Source: Colimorpha_A sp045540115
Lineage (GTDB): Bacteria; Bacillota; Clostridia; Oscillospirales; CAG-272
Length of the DNA: 20,667 nucleotides
Direction of reading: 5' to 3'
Assembly: GCA_045540115.1 (NCBI GenBank)
Contig: JAZQGR010000027.1
Coordinates: 1 to 20,667 of the forward strand
A program made the position numbers and the translations under genes. Positions 14,267-20,667 of the stretch are shown in pieces (the first letter of the stretch is position 1; the number at the start of each line of letters is the position of its first letter). The notes beneath the pieces were generated by a model. It searched no databases, was not told the origin of the DNA, and saw only the letters and a list, made by a program, of their open reading frames with translations.

Positions 14267-14723
14267 CTAAGTCACAACCTCCGGCTAAGCCGGAGGCTTG
14301 AATAAGCCCTAGAAGGACATTTTACAGGCCACACCCCTAAAGGGGCTCCGAAAGGTTCTGCCAACCGCATTACTTCTTCGGGCAACCCCTAAAGGGGTGT
14401 TTTATTTAGCATACTTTGTCTTGCTACCCGTAAACGGGTCTATGTATTCTTGAATACTCATCTGGTCTGCTATTTCATCTTCTTGCAATTGGTTTCTTAT
14501 GCATTCCGCAATTTGCTTTTTTATTGCGTCCTACGGTATCTACATAGTATCCTCTTGCCCAAAAATGGCGATTTCCATATTTATACTTCAAATTTGCGTG
14601 TCTGTCAAAAATCATTAGACTGCTCTTCCCTTTTAGAAATCCCATTATTTGTGCTACACTGGAGTTTTTATTATGTCCATAGCTAAAGCTTTTTTGCCCA
14701 CCGGCAGAGCCAGTGGTTGTTCT
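14267..14723 (-). mobile_element. IS200/IS605-type element, internally deleted
   Basis: It interrupts the IS3 transposase between ERIQ and TKTKL with no target duplication, as expected for single-strand IS200/IS605 transposition. One end has the hairpin CCTCCGGC-TAA-GCCGGAGG (14278-14296). The other has CCACcGGC/GCCaGTGG (about 14699-14716), similar to subterminal hairpins of this family. CCCCTAAAGGGG occurs twice inside (14334 and 14386), the second followed by T-rich sequence. At 457 bp it is shorter than the ~700 bp of intact single-gene members. Confidence 0.7.
14402..14690 (-). pseudogene. tnpA: IS200/IS605 TnpA (Y1 transposase) remnant
   Basis: One frame reads SSVAQIMGFLKGKSSLMIFD and RHANLKYKYGNRHFWARGYY followed by VDTVGRNKKA. 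After a frameshift near 14510 it continues IAECIRNQLQEDEIADQMSI and QEYIDPFTGSKTKYAK to the stop at 14402-14404. This is the C-terminal half of an IS200-type TnpA. The N-terminal part, including the HUH metal-binding histidines, is deleted. In addition the position where relatives have the nucleophilic tyrosine (EYIRNQ) reads ECIRNQ here. The protein cannot be active, for three independent reasons. Confidence 0.8.
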
Positions 14724-14834
14724 ACGAAAACAAAACTGACACCACTTGAAAAGCGATGTCAGTATTTTGCTTAAAATTTAATATAACCTACCATAGGGGC
14801 TTTTTGTACTGTCTGCACAAATTGGGGCAGTTCA
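14724..14834 (+). mobile_element. IS3-family element, right end with transposase tail
   Basis: From 14724 the plus strand reads TKTKLTPLEKRCQYFA and a TAA at 14772-14774, the normal C-terminus of this IS3 transposase. The right terminal sequence then ends GGGGCAGTTCA at 14834, an imperfect inverted match to the left terminus at 2400. The spoVAD remnant's stop codon lies 5 bases further on. Confidence 0.75.
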
Positions 14835-14838
14835 TTTT

Positions 14839-15240
14839 TTATTTTACGGGATTATTGTATTTAATATTGACCAGATGCGCTACAGACGGTATGCTCTCTC
14901 CCTGCTGTGTTGAGGTTGGTGAAAGCAGAGCGCCCGTTGCACAAAACAGAATATTTTTATACTGCCCCGATTCTACCCTTTTAAGAATATAGCTTGCCAA
15001 TATTGCCGCCGAGCATCCGCAACCCGAGCCGCCCGCATGGGCATCCTGCTTATCAATATCGTACATCATCACACCGCAATCCTTATGCCGTTTTTTAATA
15101 TCGATATTATCTTTGAGCAGAATTTCATATAAAAGAGAGCTGCCGACAGTGCCCAAATCACCTGTAAAAATTCTGTCATAATCGGCGGGCTTAGTGTCGG
15201 TATCTTCAAAAAATCTTCTGATGGTATCCGCAGCAGCGGG
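14839..15240 (-). pseudogene. spoVAD: SpoVAD C-terminal remnant
   Basis: SpoVAD is a thiolase-fold protein needed for dipicolinic acid uptake into the forespore. The frame from about 15240 down reads PAAADTIRRFFEDTD, DYDRIFTGDLGTVGSSLLYE, RHKDCGVMMYDIDKQDAHAG, GSGCGCSAAILASYILKR and LFCATGALLSPTSTQQGESI, the characteristic SpoVAD C-terminus. Only about 134 of roughly 340 residues remain. Upstream of PAAAD the frame runs into the 26-bp repeat at 15239-15264 and unrelated AT-rich sequence, so the gene was cut there. The host lineage evidently forms spores or descends from spore formers. An intact copy would be expected elsewhere. Confidence 0.88.
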
Positions 15241-15264
15241 GGAAAATGTCAAGAGAACACCATA
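15239..15264. repeat. 26-bp direct repeat, copy 1
   Basis: Starts GGGGAAAATGTC and ends GAACACCATA. An identical copy in the same orientation lies at 20309-20334. The repeat marks the point where spoVAD homology stops. TGTCAAGAGAACACC resembles the TG-starting termini of IS21-like elements, but no IstA/IstB gene is present. Confidence 0.7.
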
Positions 15265-15401
15265 TATTAATTTTAAATAGTCAAAAATTAATTTTTCAAA
15301 AGTAAAAACTTTCCAATTTGTTAACAATGTGCAAGAAAGCTTTAATTAGTTGGATATAATAACGAATTATGGTCTTTATCTTCCAATAGGGTTAAAAAAT
15401 C

Positions 15402-15450
15402 AAAAAAGACAGAAAGCGCATCGGCTAAGGTGCACTTCTTGTCTTTTTTA
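15402..15450 (-). terminator. Terminator of the XRE-AAA gene
   Basis: AAAAAAGACAGAAAGCGCA and the downstream TGCACTTCTTGTCTTTTTT form a long stem with small mismatches around TCGGCTAAGG. On the minus strand it follows the stop at 15457 and ends in a U-run. Confidence 0.7.
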
Positions 15451-15456
15451 TGCCTA

Positions 15457-17187
15457 TTATTTTGGCTCGCACAAAAACTGTTCCACATTCAAATACTGCA
15501 CATCACCGACAATTGTATCTTCACCACGGTAAAGTACATATTTTCCAATAATTGTGCCAAATTTAGATTCTATGATTTTGCACTTATTCGCATCGTTAAG
15601 ATAGCGTGTCTGTTTCTCTGCAATCTCCATACTGTGTTTGACCTCGTAGATCCGACAAGTGCGCTTCTGCTTATCATAGATCACCATATCGTATTCACCG
15701 CCGTTGTCAAATTTGAACTTGAACACTTCTTCATTACGAGAAACGAACTTTTGGACTTCAAGGAGGACGATATCTTCCAACATTCTGCCTTTTACATCAT
15801 CAAGAATTTTTGCCACAATGTATTCCTTGTCAAGCTCCGAAACGGATCGGAAATATTCATCCTGCATTAAAGAATAAACCAAAGCTTTTGCAATGGCATA
15901 GCGCATTCCCGGTTGAGAGAATACGGTATGCTCTGACTGCTTGCCGCTTTCGTAGCGTTCGGAACAGTTCACAATGAGATCTAGCATCAGCAAATACTTT
16001 TTAACCTTTTCAATGTGCTCCTGCGTAATCGCAATTGTGGTTTCACTCTTTTCCTTTACCTCAATTAGGGCTTTTAACTTTTCCACCACCATCTTTTCGT
16101 CGATATCATAAAGCACCGTGGCACGCTTGGCAGGAAATTCGTGGAGCAATAGCTGCTTTGCCGAACCTAAGTCATGAGATTTGAAGTTATCCTGAACAAC
16201 ACGCAATAAGAATTGGTGGTTTATACTTTCTACAATCCTATTGATTACGTTGGTCAACTCGCCCTTTTCATAAAGTTCACGAAGTTGATTGAAGTATTCG
16301 CCGTAGTGATCGTTTTTCAGCGTGTGCTGAATGTTACGACTGATAGCAGTGTCGATATACTTTCTTGTGCTTTCATCGTCACGGAAGGAAACCTCATCAA
16401 AAAACGCATCGGGATCGTCAAAGCTCATGTTTTCCATTTTCAGTGTTCCGCCGTATTCAATGTAGCGATCGATAGACTTGATATCCAGAAGCCTTGCGTA
16501 TTCCCGGAACGGAATAAACGAGGTATGGATCATAATACTGCGATCATAAAGCTCGTCACGGTTTGCCATAGCAAAGCCGAGTGAATCGGTGCCCGAAACG
16601 ACGATCTTCATACCCATCATACCAAACACATCTGACAGAACGGCAGCAGTGCCTATAAAATCCTCCATCAAAGTGATTTCGTCAATAAAGACATATCTGT
16701 AACCGTTCTCAAAAAGACGGTCGAGATCCTTAGTAAGCCTTGCCATATTGTCGGTAGTCTGAATTTTAATATAGGCAGTCTGTTCAACAGGAAGCTCACC
16801 AAGCATCTGGAACAGAAGCGTTGTCTTACCGGTTCGGCGCAGACCGTACAAAATGCAGATCTTTCCGTCATAATCTTCACGCATAAACTTTTTCAATTTT
16901 TTGTAGCAATCCCGCTTCTTGTACTTGGCTACTCTCTTTGAAAAAGCCTTTAGACCAGCACCGACTACAACATTGGTATGAAAATCCGTACTTGTCGAAG
17001 ACGAAGACGCAGCGGAAATATCGCTTTGATAAGACTCCAACTGCTTATATATTGCGTGGTATTTGGCGGTGTTTGTCTTCTTTATATCGTTTTCGTAATT
17101 TTGATAGTTTCTTGTGGTCATTCCAAGGAAATCGGCACATTGGGCTTGGTTCAGTCCCTTCGATATTCGTAATTCTTTAAGTGTCAC
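15457..17187 (-). CDS. XRE-HTH / AAA+ ATPase / PD-(D/E)xK-like fusion protein
   Basis: Starting at the GTG at 17185-17187, with GAGGTG 6 bases upstream, the protein has 576 residues. Residues 1-40 form a helix-turn-helix (TLKELRISKGLNQAQCADFL...NYQNYEND). A P-loop GLRRTGKTTL lies at 115-124 and Walker B YVFIDEITLME near 165-175, followed by VVSGTDS and a lid resembling AAA_14/archaeal-type ATPases. Near the C-terminus GGEYDMVIYDK (D500) and YEVKHS (E515, K517) form the D...ExK pattern of restriction-type nuclease folds. Such ATPases are common in genomic islands and often have poorly known roles. An HTH at the front of the same chain suggests self-regulation. It is divergent from the primase-helicase gene. 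A defence or mobile-element role is inferred. Confidence 0.75.
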   Translation of the reverse strand: MTLKELRISKGLNQAQCADFLGMTTRNYQNYENDIKKTNTAKYHAIYKQLESYQSDISAASSSSTSTDFHTNVVVGAGLKAFSKRVAKYKKRDCYKKLKKFMREDYDGKICILYGLRRTGKTTLLFQMLGELPVEQTAYIKIQTTDNMARLTKDLDRLFENGYRYVFIDEITLMEDFIGTAAVLSDVFGMMGMKIVVSGTDSLGFAMANRDELYDRSIMIHTSFIPFREYARLLDIKSIDRYIEYGGTLKMENMSFDDPDAFFDEVSFRDDESTRKYIDTAISRNIQHTLKNDHYGEYFNQLRELYEKGELTNVINRIVESINHQFLLRVVQDNFKSHDLGSAKQLLLHEFPAKRATVLYDIDEKMVVEKLKALIEVKEKSETTIAITQEHIEKVKKYLLMLDLIVNCSERYESGKQSEHTVFSQPGMRYAIAKALVYSLMQDEYFRSVSELDKEYIVAKILDDVKGRMLEDIVLLEVQKFVSRNEEVFKFKFDNGGEYDMVIYDKQKRTCRIYEVKHSMEIAEKQTRYLNDANKCKIIESKFGTIIGKYVLYRGEDTIVGDVQYLNVEQFLCEPK

Positions 17188-17205
17188 ATTAATCACCTCG
17201 CTTAT

Positions 17206-17234
17206 AGTATACCACCAGTCAACGAAAATTACAA
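17206..17234 (-). promoter_or_regulatory. Promoter of the XRE-AAA gene
   Basis: Read on the minus strand, TTGTAA (17229-17234), a 17-base spacer and TATACT (17206-17211) precede GAGGTG and the GTG start at 17187. Confidence 0.55.
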
Positions 17235-17240
17235 TAGTTT

Positions 17241-17284
17241 TTCGCAAAACGTTCGTATTTATTTCGTGTTTTGTTCGTGTGTAA
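17241..17284. promoter_or_regulatory. Four 11-bp phased repeats between divergent promoters
   Basis: TTCGC at 17241 and TTCGT at 17252, 17263 and 17274 begin four tandem 11-base units with A/T-rich remainders (consensus TTCGTRTTT). The period is about one helical turn, so all four face the same side of DNA. They lie between the -35 boxes of the two divergent promoters. The XRE-type HTH of the adjacent ATPase is the obvious candidate to bind them. Confidence 0.55.
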
Positions 17285-17307
17285 TTTAATATAAATATAT
17301 CATTAAT

Positions 17308-17336
17308 TTGCTTGTCACACTGTTTTATGTTATAAT
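17308..17336 (+). promoter_or_regulatory. Promoter of the primase-helicase gene
   Basis: TTGCTT (17308-17313), a 17-base spacer and a perfect TATAAT (17331-17336) lie 34 bases before the ATG at 17371, which is preceded by GCGAGG. Confidence 0.6.
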
Positions 17337-17370
17337 GTCGATATAAACAACTAAAAGCGAGGTAATCAGT

Positions 17371-20223
17371 ATGACTTATGATGAACTTCAAAAGAAGTAT
17401 ATTCAGGTATGCAATGAGAATATGAGATTACGAGCCGAAAATCAAGATTTACGTAAACAATTAGGTATATTAGATTCTCCCAAAGAGTTTGATGTTCCAG
17501 ATTCCGCCGTCAATAAGCATAGTTCGGTTGATGAGAAGATTGACCTTTATATGTCATTGTTTATTGGCAGAGATGACGTTTATGCAAAACGATGGTATAG
17601 TGTGCAAAGCGGGAAATCCGGATACCAACCAGTTTGTCGAAATGAGTGGAGCGAACTTTGTAATAAACAAAAATACAAATGTAATAACTGTCCTAATCGT
17701 AAACTTTTACCGCTTAATAGTAAAGCTATATTCGATCATCTTAGCGGAAAAGATAAATATGGTAGAGATGTTGTTGGCATATACCCTATGCGTAAGGATG
17801 AGACTTGCCATTTTTTAGCAGTTGATTTTGATGATAAAGATTTTGAACTAGCATCACTTACATTTAAAAACACTTGTATTAAAAACAATATCCCAGCATA
17901 TATTGAGCGTTCCCGTTCAGGTAGCGGTGCTCATGTTTGGATTTTCTTCAGCGAACCAATAGAAGCTGCCTTTGCAAGAAAATTAGGCAGCGGTCTATTA
18001 ACCTTAGCAATGGAGAATCAAAGTAAAATCAAGTTTACATCTTATGATCGTCTTTTTCCAAACCAAGATACTATGCCAAAGGGTGGTTTTGGCAACCTTA
18101 TAGCTTTGCCTTTACAGGGACTTGCCAGAAAGAATCACAACAGCGAGTTTGTTGATGATAATTTCATTTCCTACCCTGACCAATGGACATTTTTGTCAAC
18201 CATACAAAAGCTTAGCTCAACCGAAGTGACGAATATTATAAATAAAATTTGTCCTCATAACGAACTTGGTAGCTTAGTAAAAGACAACGAAGAAAAAACA
18301 AAGCCTTGGGAAACAAAAGAAGAATACCATCTTAGCTTCTTGGATTTTTCTGGTGATGTAAAAATCATCAAGGCCAATATGCTTTATATTAAAAAACAAA
18401 ACCTATCTCATAAAGCGATAAACAAAATCCGCCGTCTTGCCGCCTTTAAAAATCCTGAATTTTATAAAGCTCAGGCTATGCGATTACCAATTTATAATAA
18501 ACCTCGTATTATATCTCCTGCAGAAGAAACTGATGAATATTTAAGTCTTCCACGAGGATGCGAAGAAAATCTTATTGATTTATTTAATTCAGCAAATGCA
18601 ACTTATACGATAGAGAATAAAACAAATTGTGGAGACACAATCGATGTATCCTTTAATGGAGATTTAAGAGAAAATCAAATTCCTGCTGCGAAAGCCTTGT
18701 TAGCACACGACAACGGTGTATTGGCAGCAACTACTGCATTTGGAAAGACTGTTATCGGATCTTATCTAATATCCGAACGAAAAGTTAATACATTAATTTT
18801 AGTACACACAAGTGCATTGCTTACTCAATGGAAAAATTCATTAAGCCAGTTTTTGAATATTGAGGCTACTCCGCCCGAAAAGCGAACAGGCAGAGGTCGA
18901 CAAAAACAATGGTCTCCTATCGGTATGATAGGTGCGGGCAAAGAAAATACGTCAGGTATTATTGACATTGCAATTATGCAGTCACTTTTTGACGGCGATG
19001 ATGTTAAAAAACTTGTTCGCAATTACGGTATGATAATTGTCGATGAATGTCATCATGTACCCGCAGTTAATTTTGAAAAAATCTTAAAGTTTGCTAACGC
19101 AAAATATGTTTACGGTCTTTCGGCAACACCATCACGGCAAGACGGTCATCATCCGCTTATATTTATGCAATGCGGTCCAATCAGGTATTTAGTTGATGCC
19201 AAATCTCAAGCGCAAAACCGAGATTTTTCTCATTATATTATTCCGCGTTTCACAGTTTTCCGTTCACTTAATTCTAAAGAAAAAACTATAACACAAATTT
19301 ATACTGAAATCACAGAAAATGCAAACCGAAACAAACAAATCATTAGCGATGCTTTAACTGCGCTTAAAAGCGGAAGAACCCCAATAATTATTACAGAACG
19401 TACAGAGCATATCGAATTATTAAAAAATTCACTAACAAACAAATGTGAAAACATAATAACGCTTATGGGGAAAATATCCGCCAAAGAAAAGCGCGAAACT
19501 ATGGAGAGGCTTTCTAATATTACCGATGATGATAAACTAATAATTATAGCAAGCGGTAAATATATTGGTGAAGGTTTTGATTATCCACGATTAGATACTT
19601 TACTTTTAGCAATGCCAATTGCATGGAAAGGAAAAGTTGCACAGTATGCCGGACGATTACATCGCAATTACGAAGGCAAAAATGAAGTACAGATTTTAGA
19701 CTATGTAGATATACGTGTTCCAGTCTTAGAACGTATGTATCAAAAGAGACTAAAAAGTTATGCTTCAATAGGTTACCAAACAAAATCGATTGAAAACACT
19801 CTCGATTCACCTAACATTATTTATGATGGCAAAAGCTTTTTACCTGTTTACTATAACGACATAAATAACGCCACTAACGAAATTGTCATCGTAAGTCCCT
19901 TTATGCGCAAAAATAGGATATCACAATTTATGAAAATTCTTTCCCCAATTGTTGCCAAAAAAGTATCTGTCACAATTATAACTCGGCCTCCCGAAAATTT
20001 TAAAGAGGTAGAGCGTACCACTGTTAATGAAAATATATCCGCTTTGAAAAACGCTGGAATTACTGTTAATTTAAAATCTGAATTCCATCAAAAGTTCACT
20101 ATAATAGATAACGCCACCATTTGGTATGGTAGTGTTAATTTCTTGTCTTTTGGCTCTCATGAAGAAAGTATTATGCGGTTCGAAAGTACAGATATTGCGA
20201 CAGAATTGCTTGAAAGCCTTTAA
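17371..20223 (+). CDS. Primase-helicase-PLD fusion (TOTE-conflict-system-like)
   Basis: This 950-residue protein combines several domains. A short coiled coil (1-32) comes first. A cysteine cluster (C89, C97, C104, C107) follows, then an archaeo-eukaryotic primase core with FLAVDFDD (D152, D154) and RSGSGAHVW (H188). An SF2 helicase has TTAFGKT (GKT 458-460), VDECHH (558-562), LSATPSRQDG and YAGRLHR (759-765). A C-terminal phospholipase-D-fold nuclease half-site HQKFTIID (906-913) is followed by GSVN (920-923). This order matches proteins annotated as TOTE conflict system primase-helicases, which are thought to act in conflicts between hosts and mobile elements. GCGAGG precedes the ATG. It is divergent from the XRE-AAA gene and markedly AT-rich compared with the sugar operon, so it is probably foreign. 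No terminator is obvious after the stop. Confidence 0.8.
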   Translation: MTYDELQKKYIQVCNENMRLRAENQDLRKQLGILDSPKEFDVPDSAVNKHSSVDEKIDLYMSLFIGRDDVYAKRWYSVQSGKSGYQPVCRNEWSELCNKQKYKCNNCPNRKLLPLNSKAIFDHLSGKDKYGRDVVGIYPMRKDETCHFLAVDFDDKDFELASLTFKNTCIKNNIPAYIERSRSGSGAHVWIFFSEPIEAAFARKLGSGLLTLAMENQSKIKFTSYDRLFPNQDTMPKGGFGNLIALPLQGLARKNHNSEFVDDNFISYPDQWTFLSTIQKLSSTEVTNIINKICPHNELGSLVKDNEEKTKPWETKEEYHLSFLDFSGDVKIIKANMLYIKKQNLSHKAINKIRRLAAFKNPEFYKAQAMRLPIYNKPRIISPAEETDEYLSLPRGCEENLIDLFNSANATYTIENKTNCGDTIDVSFNGDLRENQIPAAKALLAHDNGVLAATTAFGKTVIGSYLISERKVNTLILVHTSALLTQWKNSLSQFLNIEATPPEKRTGRGRQKQWSPIGMIGAGKENTSGIIDIAIMQSLFDGDDVKKLVRNYGMIIVDECHHVPAVNFEKILKFANAKYVYGLSATPSRQDGHHPLIFMQCGPIRYLVDAKSQAQNRDFSHYIIPRFTVFRSLNSKEKTITQIYTEITENANRNKQIISDALTALKSGRTPIIITERTEHIELLKNSLTNKCENIITLMGKISAKEKRETMERLSNITDDDKLIIIASGKYIGEGFDYPRLDTLLLAMPIAWKGKVAQYAGRLHRNYEGKNEVQILDYVDIRVPVLERMYQKRLKSYASIGYQTKSIENTLDSPNIIYDGKSFLPVYYNDINNATNEIVIVSPFMRKNRISQFMKILSPIVAKKVSVTIITRPPENFKEVERTTVNENISALKNAGITVNLKSEFHQKFTIIDNATIWYGSVNFLSFGSHEESIMRFESTDIATELLESL

Positions 20224-20275
20224 AATAAGCATATTTTCGACTTTTCACATCTTAATAATAATGTTATTTTATATC

Positions 20276-20382
20276 GAAAATTGGAAAATTATGGAGAACC
20301 CTGAAGCTGGGGAAAATGTCAAGAGAACACCATAAAATTCCTTGAAAAATTTTTTCAGACCTTAAAATTTGGAAAATTATGG
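20276..20382. repeat. Cluster of short repeats resembling an IS21-type terminus
   Basis: TTGGAAAATTATGG occurs at 20281-20294 and 20369-20382, flanking the second copy of the 26-bp repeat and the AT-rich stretch that follows it. Multiple related subrepeats beside a TG-type end are usual for IS21-family termini, but no transposase gene is present to confirm this. Confidence 0.35.
20309..20334. repeat. 26-bp direct repeat, copy 2
   Basis: Identical to 15239-15264 and in the same orientation. The two copies enclose the XRE-AAA and primase-helicase genes (about 5.1 kb). Confidence 0.7.
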
Positions 20383-20405
20383 GTGCTGCCATGGGAGCCC
20401 ATAAT
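20376..20405. other. Near-palindromic site next to a recombinase gene
   Basis: ATTATGGG (20376-20383) and CCCATAAT (20398-20405) are perfect inverted arms around 14 bases that themselves centre on CCATGG. It lies just beyond the terminator of the serine-recombinase gene at 20456, where an attachment site of such an element would be expected. Confidence 0.3.
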
Positions 20406-20421
20406 GTTTTACACCATAAAT

Positions 20422-20450
20422 AAGCGTGTGACAGTTACTGTCACACGCTT
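20422..20450 (-). terminator. Terminator of the window-edge recombinase
   Basis: AAGCGTGTGACAG (20422-20434) and CTGTCACACGCTT (20438-20450) form a perfect 13-bp stem with a TTA loop, 5 bases after the recombinase stop on the minus strand. Confidence 0.8.
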
Positions 20451-20455
20451 TATCA

Positions 20456-20667
20456 TTATGCCGATTTTTTCTTTTTTGTGGGCTTTTCGGGTTGGATAAG
20501 TTGCTTGTTGAGTTCGATATATTCACCTGCCTGTGCATATGCATCTTGGAATTTGAATACAACCTCAATGTCTCCGCCCTCGTGTACGAAAATCTCTTGT
20601 ACCAATTCGGTAAGCAATGGTCTTGTAAGGCGTTCGATATTGCCGTACTTTTTGAAACGTGCCACAA
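20456..20667 (-). CDS. Large serine recombinase, C-terminal end (cut by window edge)
   Basis: The partial frame reads VARFKKYGNIERLTRPLLTE, LVQEIFVHEGGDIEVVFKFQ, DAYAQAGEYIELNKQLIQPE and KPTKKKKSA. The block KKYGNIERLTRPLLTELVQEIFVHE is typical of the C-terminus of resolvase/recombinase proteins with a DUF4368-type tail, which integrate or excise mobile elements at specific sites. The apparent GTG at 20663-20665 is an internal valine, not a start; the gene continues beyond the window. It differs in sequence from the remnant at 3039-3413, so it belongs to a second element. The visible part has no interruption, so this recombinase may be functional. Confidence 0.8.
   Translation of the reverse strand, partial: VARFKKYGNIERLTRPLLTELVQEIFVHEGGDIEVVFKFQDAYAQAGEYIELNKQLIQPEKPTKKKKSA

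Noticed and set aside
14450..14992. Plus-strand open frames of 78 codons in the IS200/IS605 and spoVAD region
   Set aside because: They are antisense to recognisable remnants and have no motifs.
17241..17284. Phased repeats as a CRISPR array
   Set aside because: Units are only 11 bases with no spacers, and no cas genes are present.
17188..17391. Upstream ATG that would add 68 residues to the XRE-AAA protein
   Set aside because: The extension overlaps the start of the divergent gene and crosses both promoters. The HTH begins right after the GTG at 17187, which has a proper ribosome site.
15239..20334. The 26-bp repeats as terminal inverted repeats or target duplication of a single IS
   Set aside because: They are in direct, not inverted, orientation, and 26 bases is too long for a target duplication of known IS families.

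Overview
The window looks like an accessory region of an endospore-forming, low-to-moderate GC Bacillota (Clostridia), probably a gut or rumen plant-fibre user. The evidence is a spoVAD remnant, clostridial-style IS3 and IS200/IS605 sequences, large-serine-recombinase and TnpV remnants, strong AGGAGG ribosome sites and a uronate-catabolism operon. No tRNA, rRNA or CRISPR array was seen.

Layout. 1-300: nested inverted-repeat element with a strong hairpin. 308-1678 (-): intact argH, preceded by a decayed ytqA-like radical SAM gene (1728-2264) and the C-terminal scrap of a P-type metal ATPase (2256-2372, +). 2400-14834: one IS3-family element that has been invaded twice. A ~10.8 kb serine-recombinase element (about 2986-13823) splits its transposase once, and an internally deleted IS200/IS605 element (14267-14723) splits it again near the 3' end. 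Removing both restores a single 332-codon transposase frame. 14839-15240 (-): C-terminal remnant of spoVAD. 15240-20334: a cassette bounded by two identical 26-bp direct repeats. It carries two divergent genes: an XRE-HTH/AAA+ ATPase/PD-(D/E)xK-like protein and a large primase-helicase-phospholipase-D-fold protein. 20456-20667 (-): C-terminus of another large serine recombinase, cut by the window edge.

How the genes work together. The 10.8 kb element carries a compact minus-strand operon (12382 to 4042) under a divergent AraC-type regulator (12533-13315): GH115-like glycosidase, uronate isomerase, SDR mannonate oxidoreductase, mannonate dehydratase, a broken GH39-like gene, an RraA-family protein and a second GH115-like glycosidase. 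Together they would release glucuronate (or its 4-O-methyl form) from imported xylan oligosaccharides and convert it to 2-keto-3-deoxygluconate. No KDG kinase or KDPG aldolase is present, and the RraA-family protein is a possible stand-in. Mobility genes at both ends (recombinase fragment, accessory gene, tnpV) are broken, while the cargo is mostly intact, so the element looks immobilised with its metabolic cargo retained.

The most interesting signals are the exact recombination footprint of the 10.8 kb element (symmetrical ends, reconstructed palindromic target CAGAGATTTCTCTG) and the probable defence module at 15.4-20.2 kb, whose divergent promoters flank four repeats phased at exactly 11 bp.
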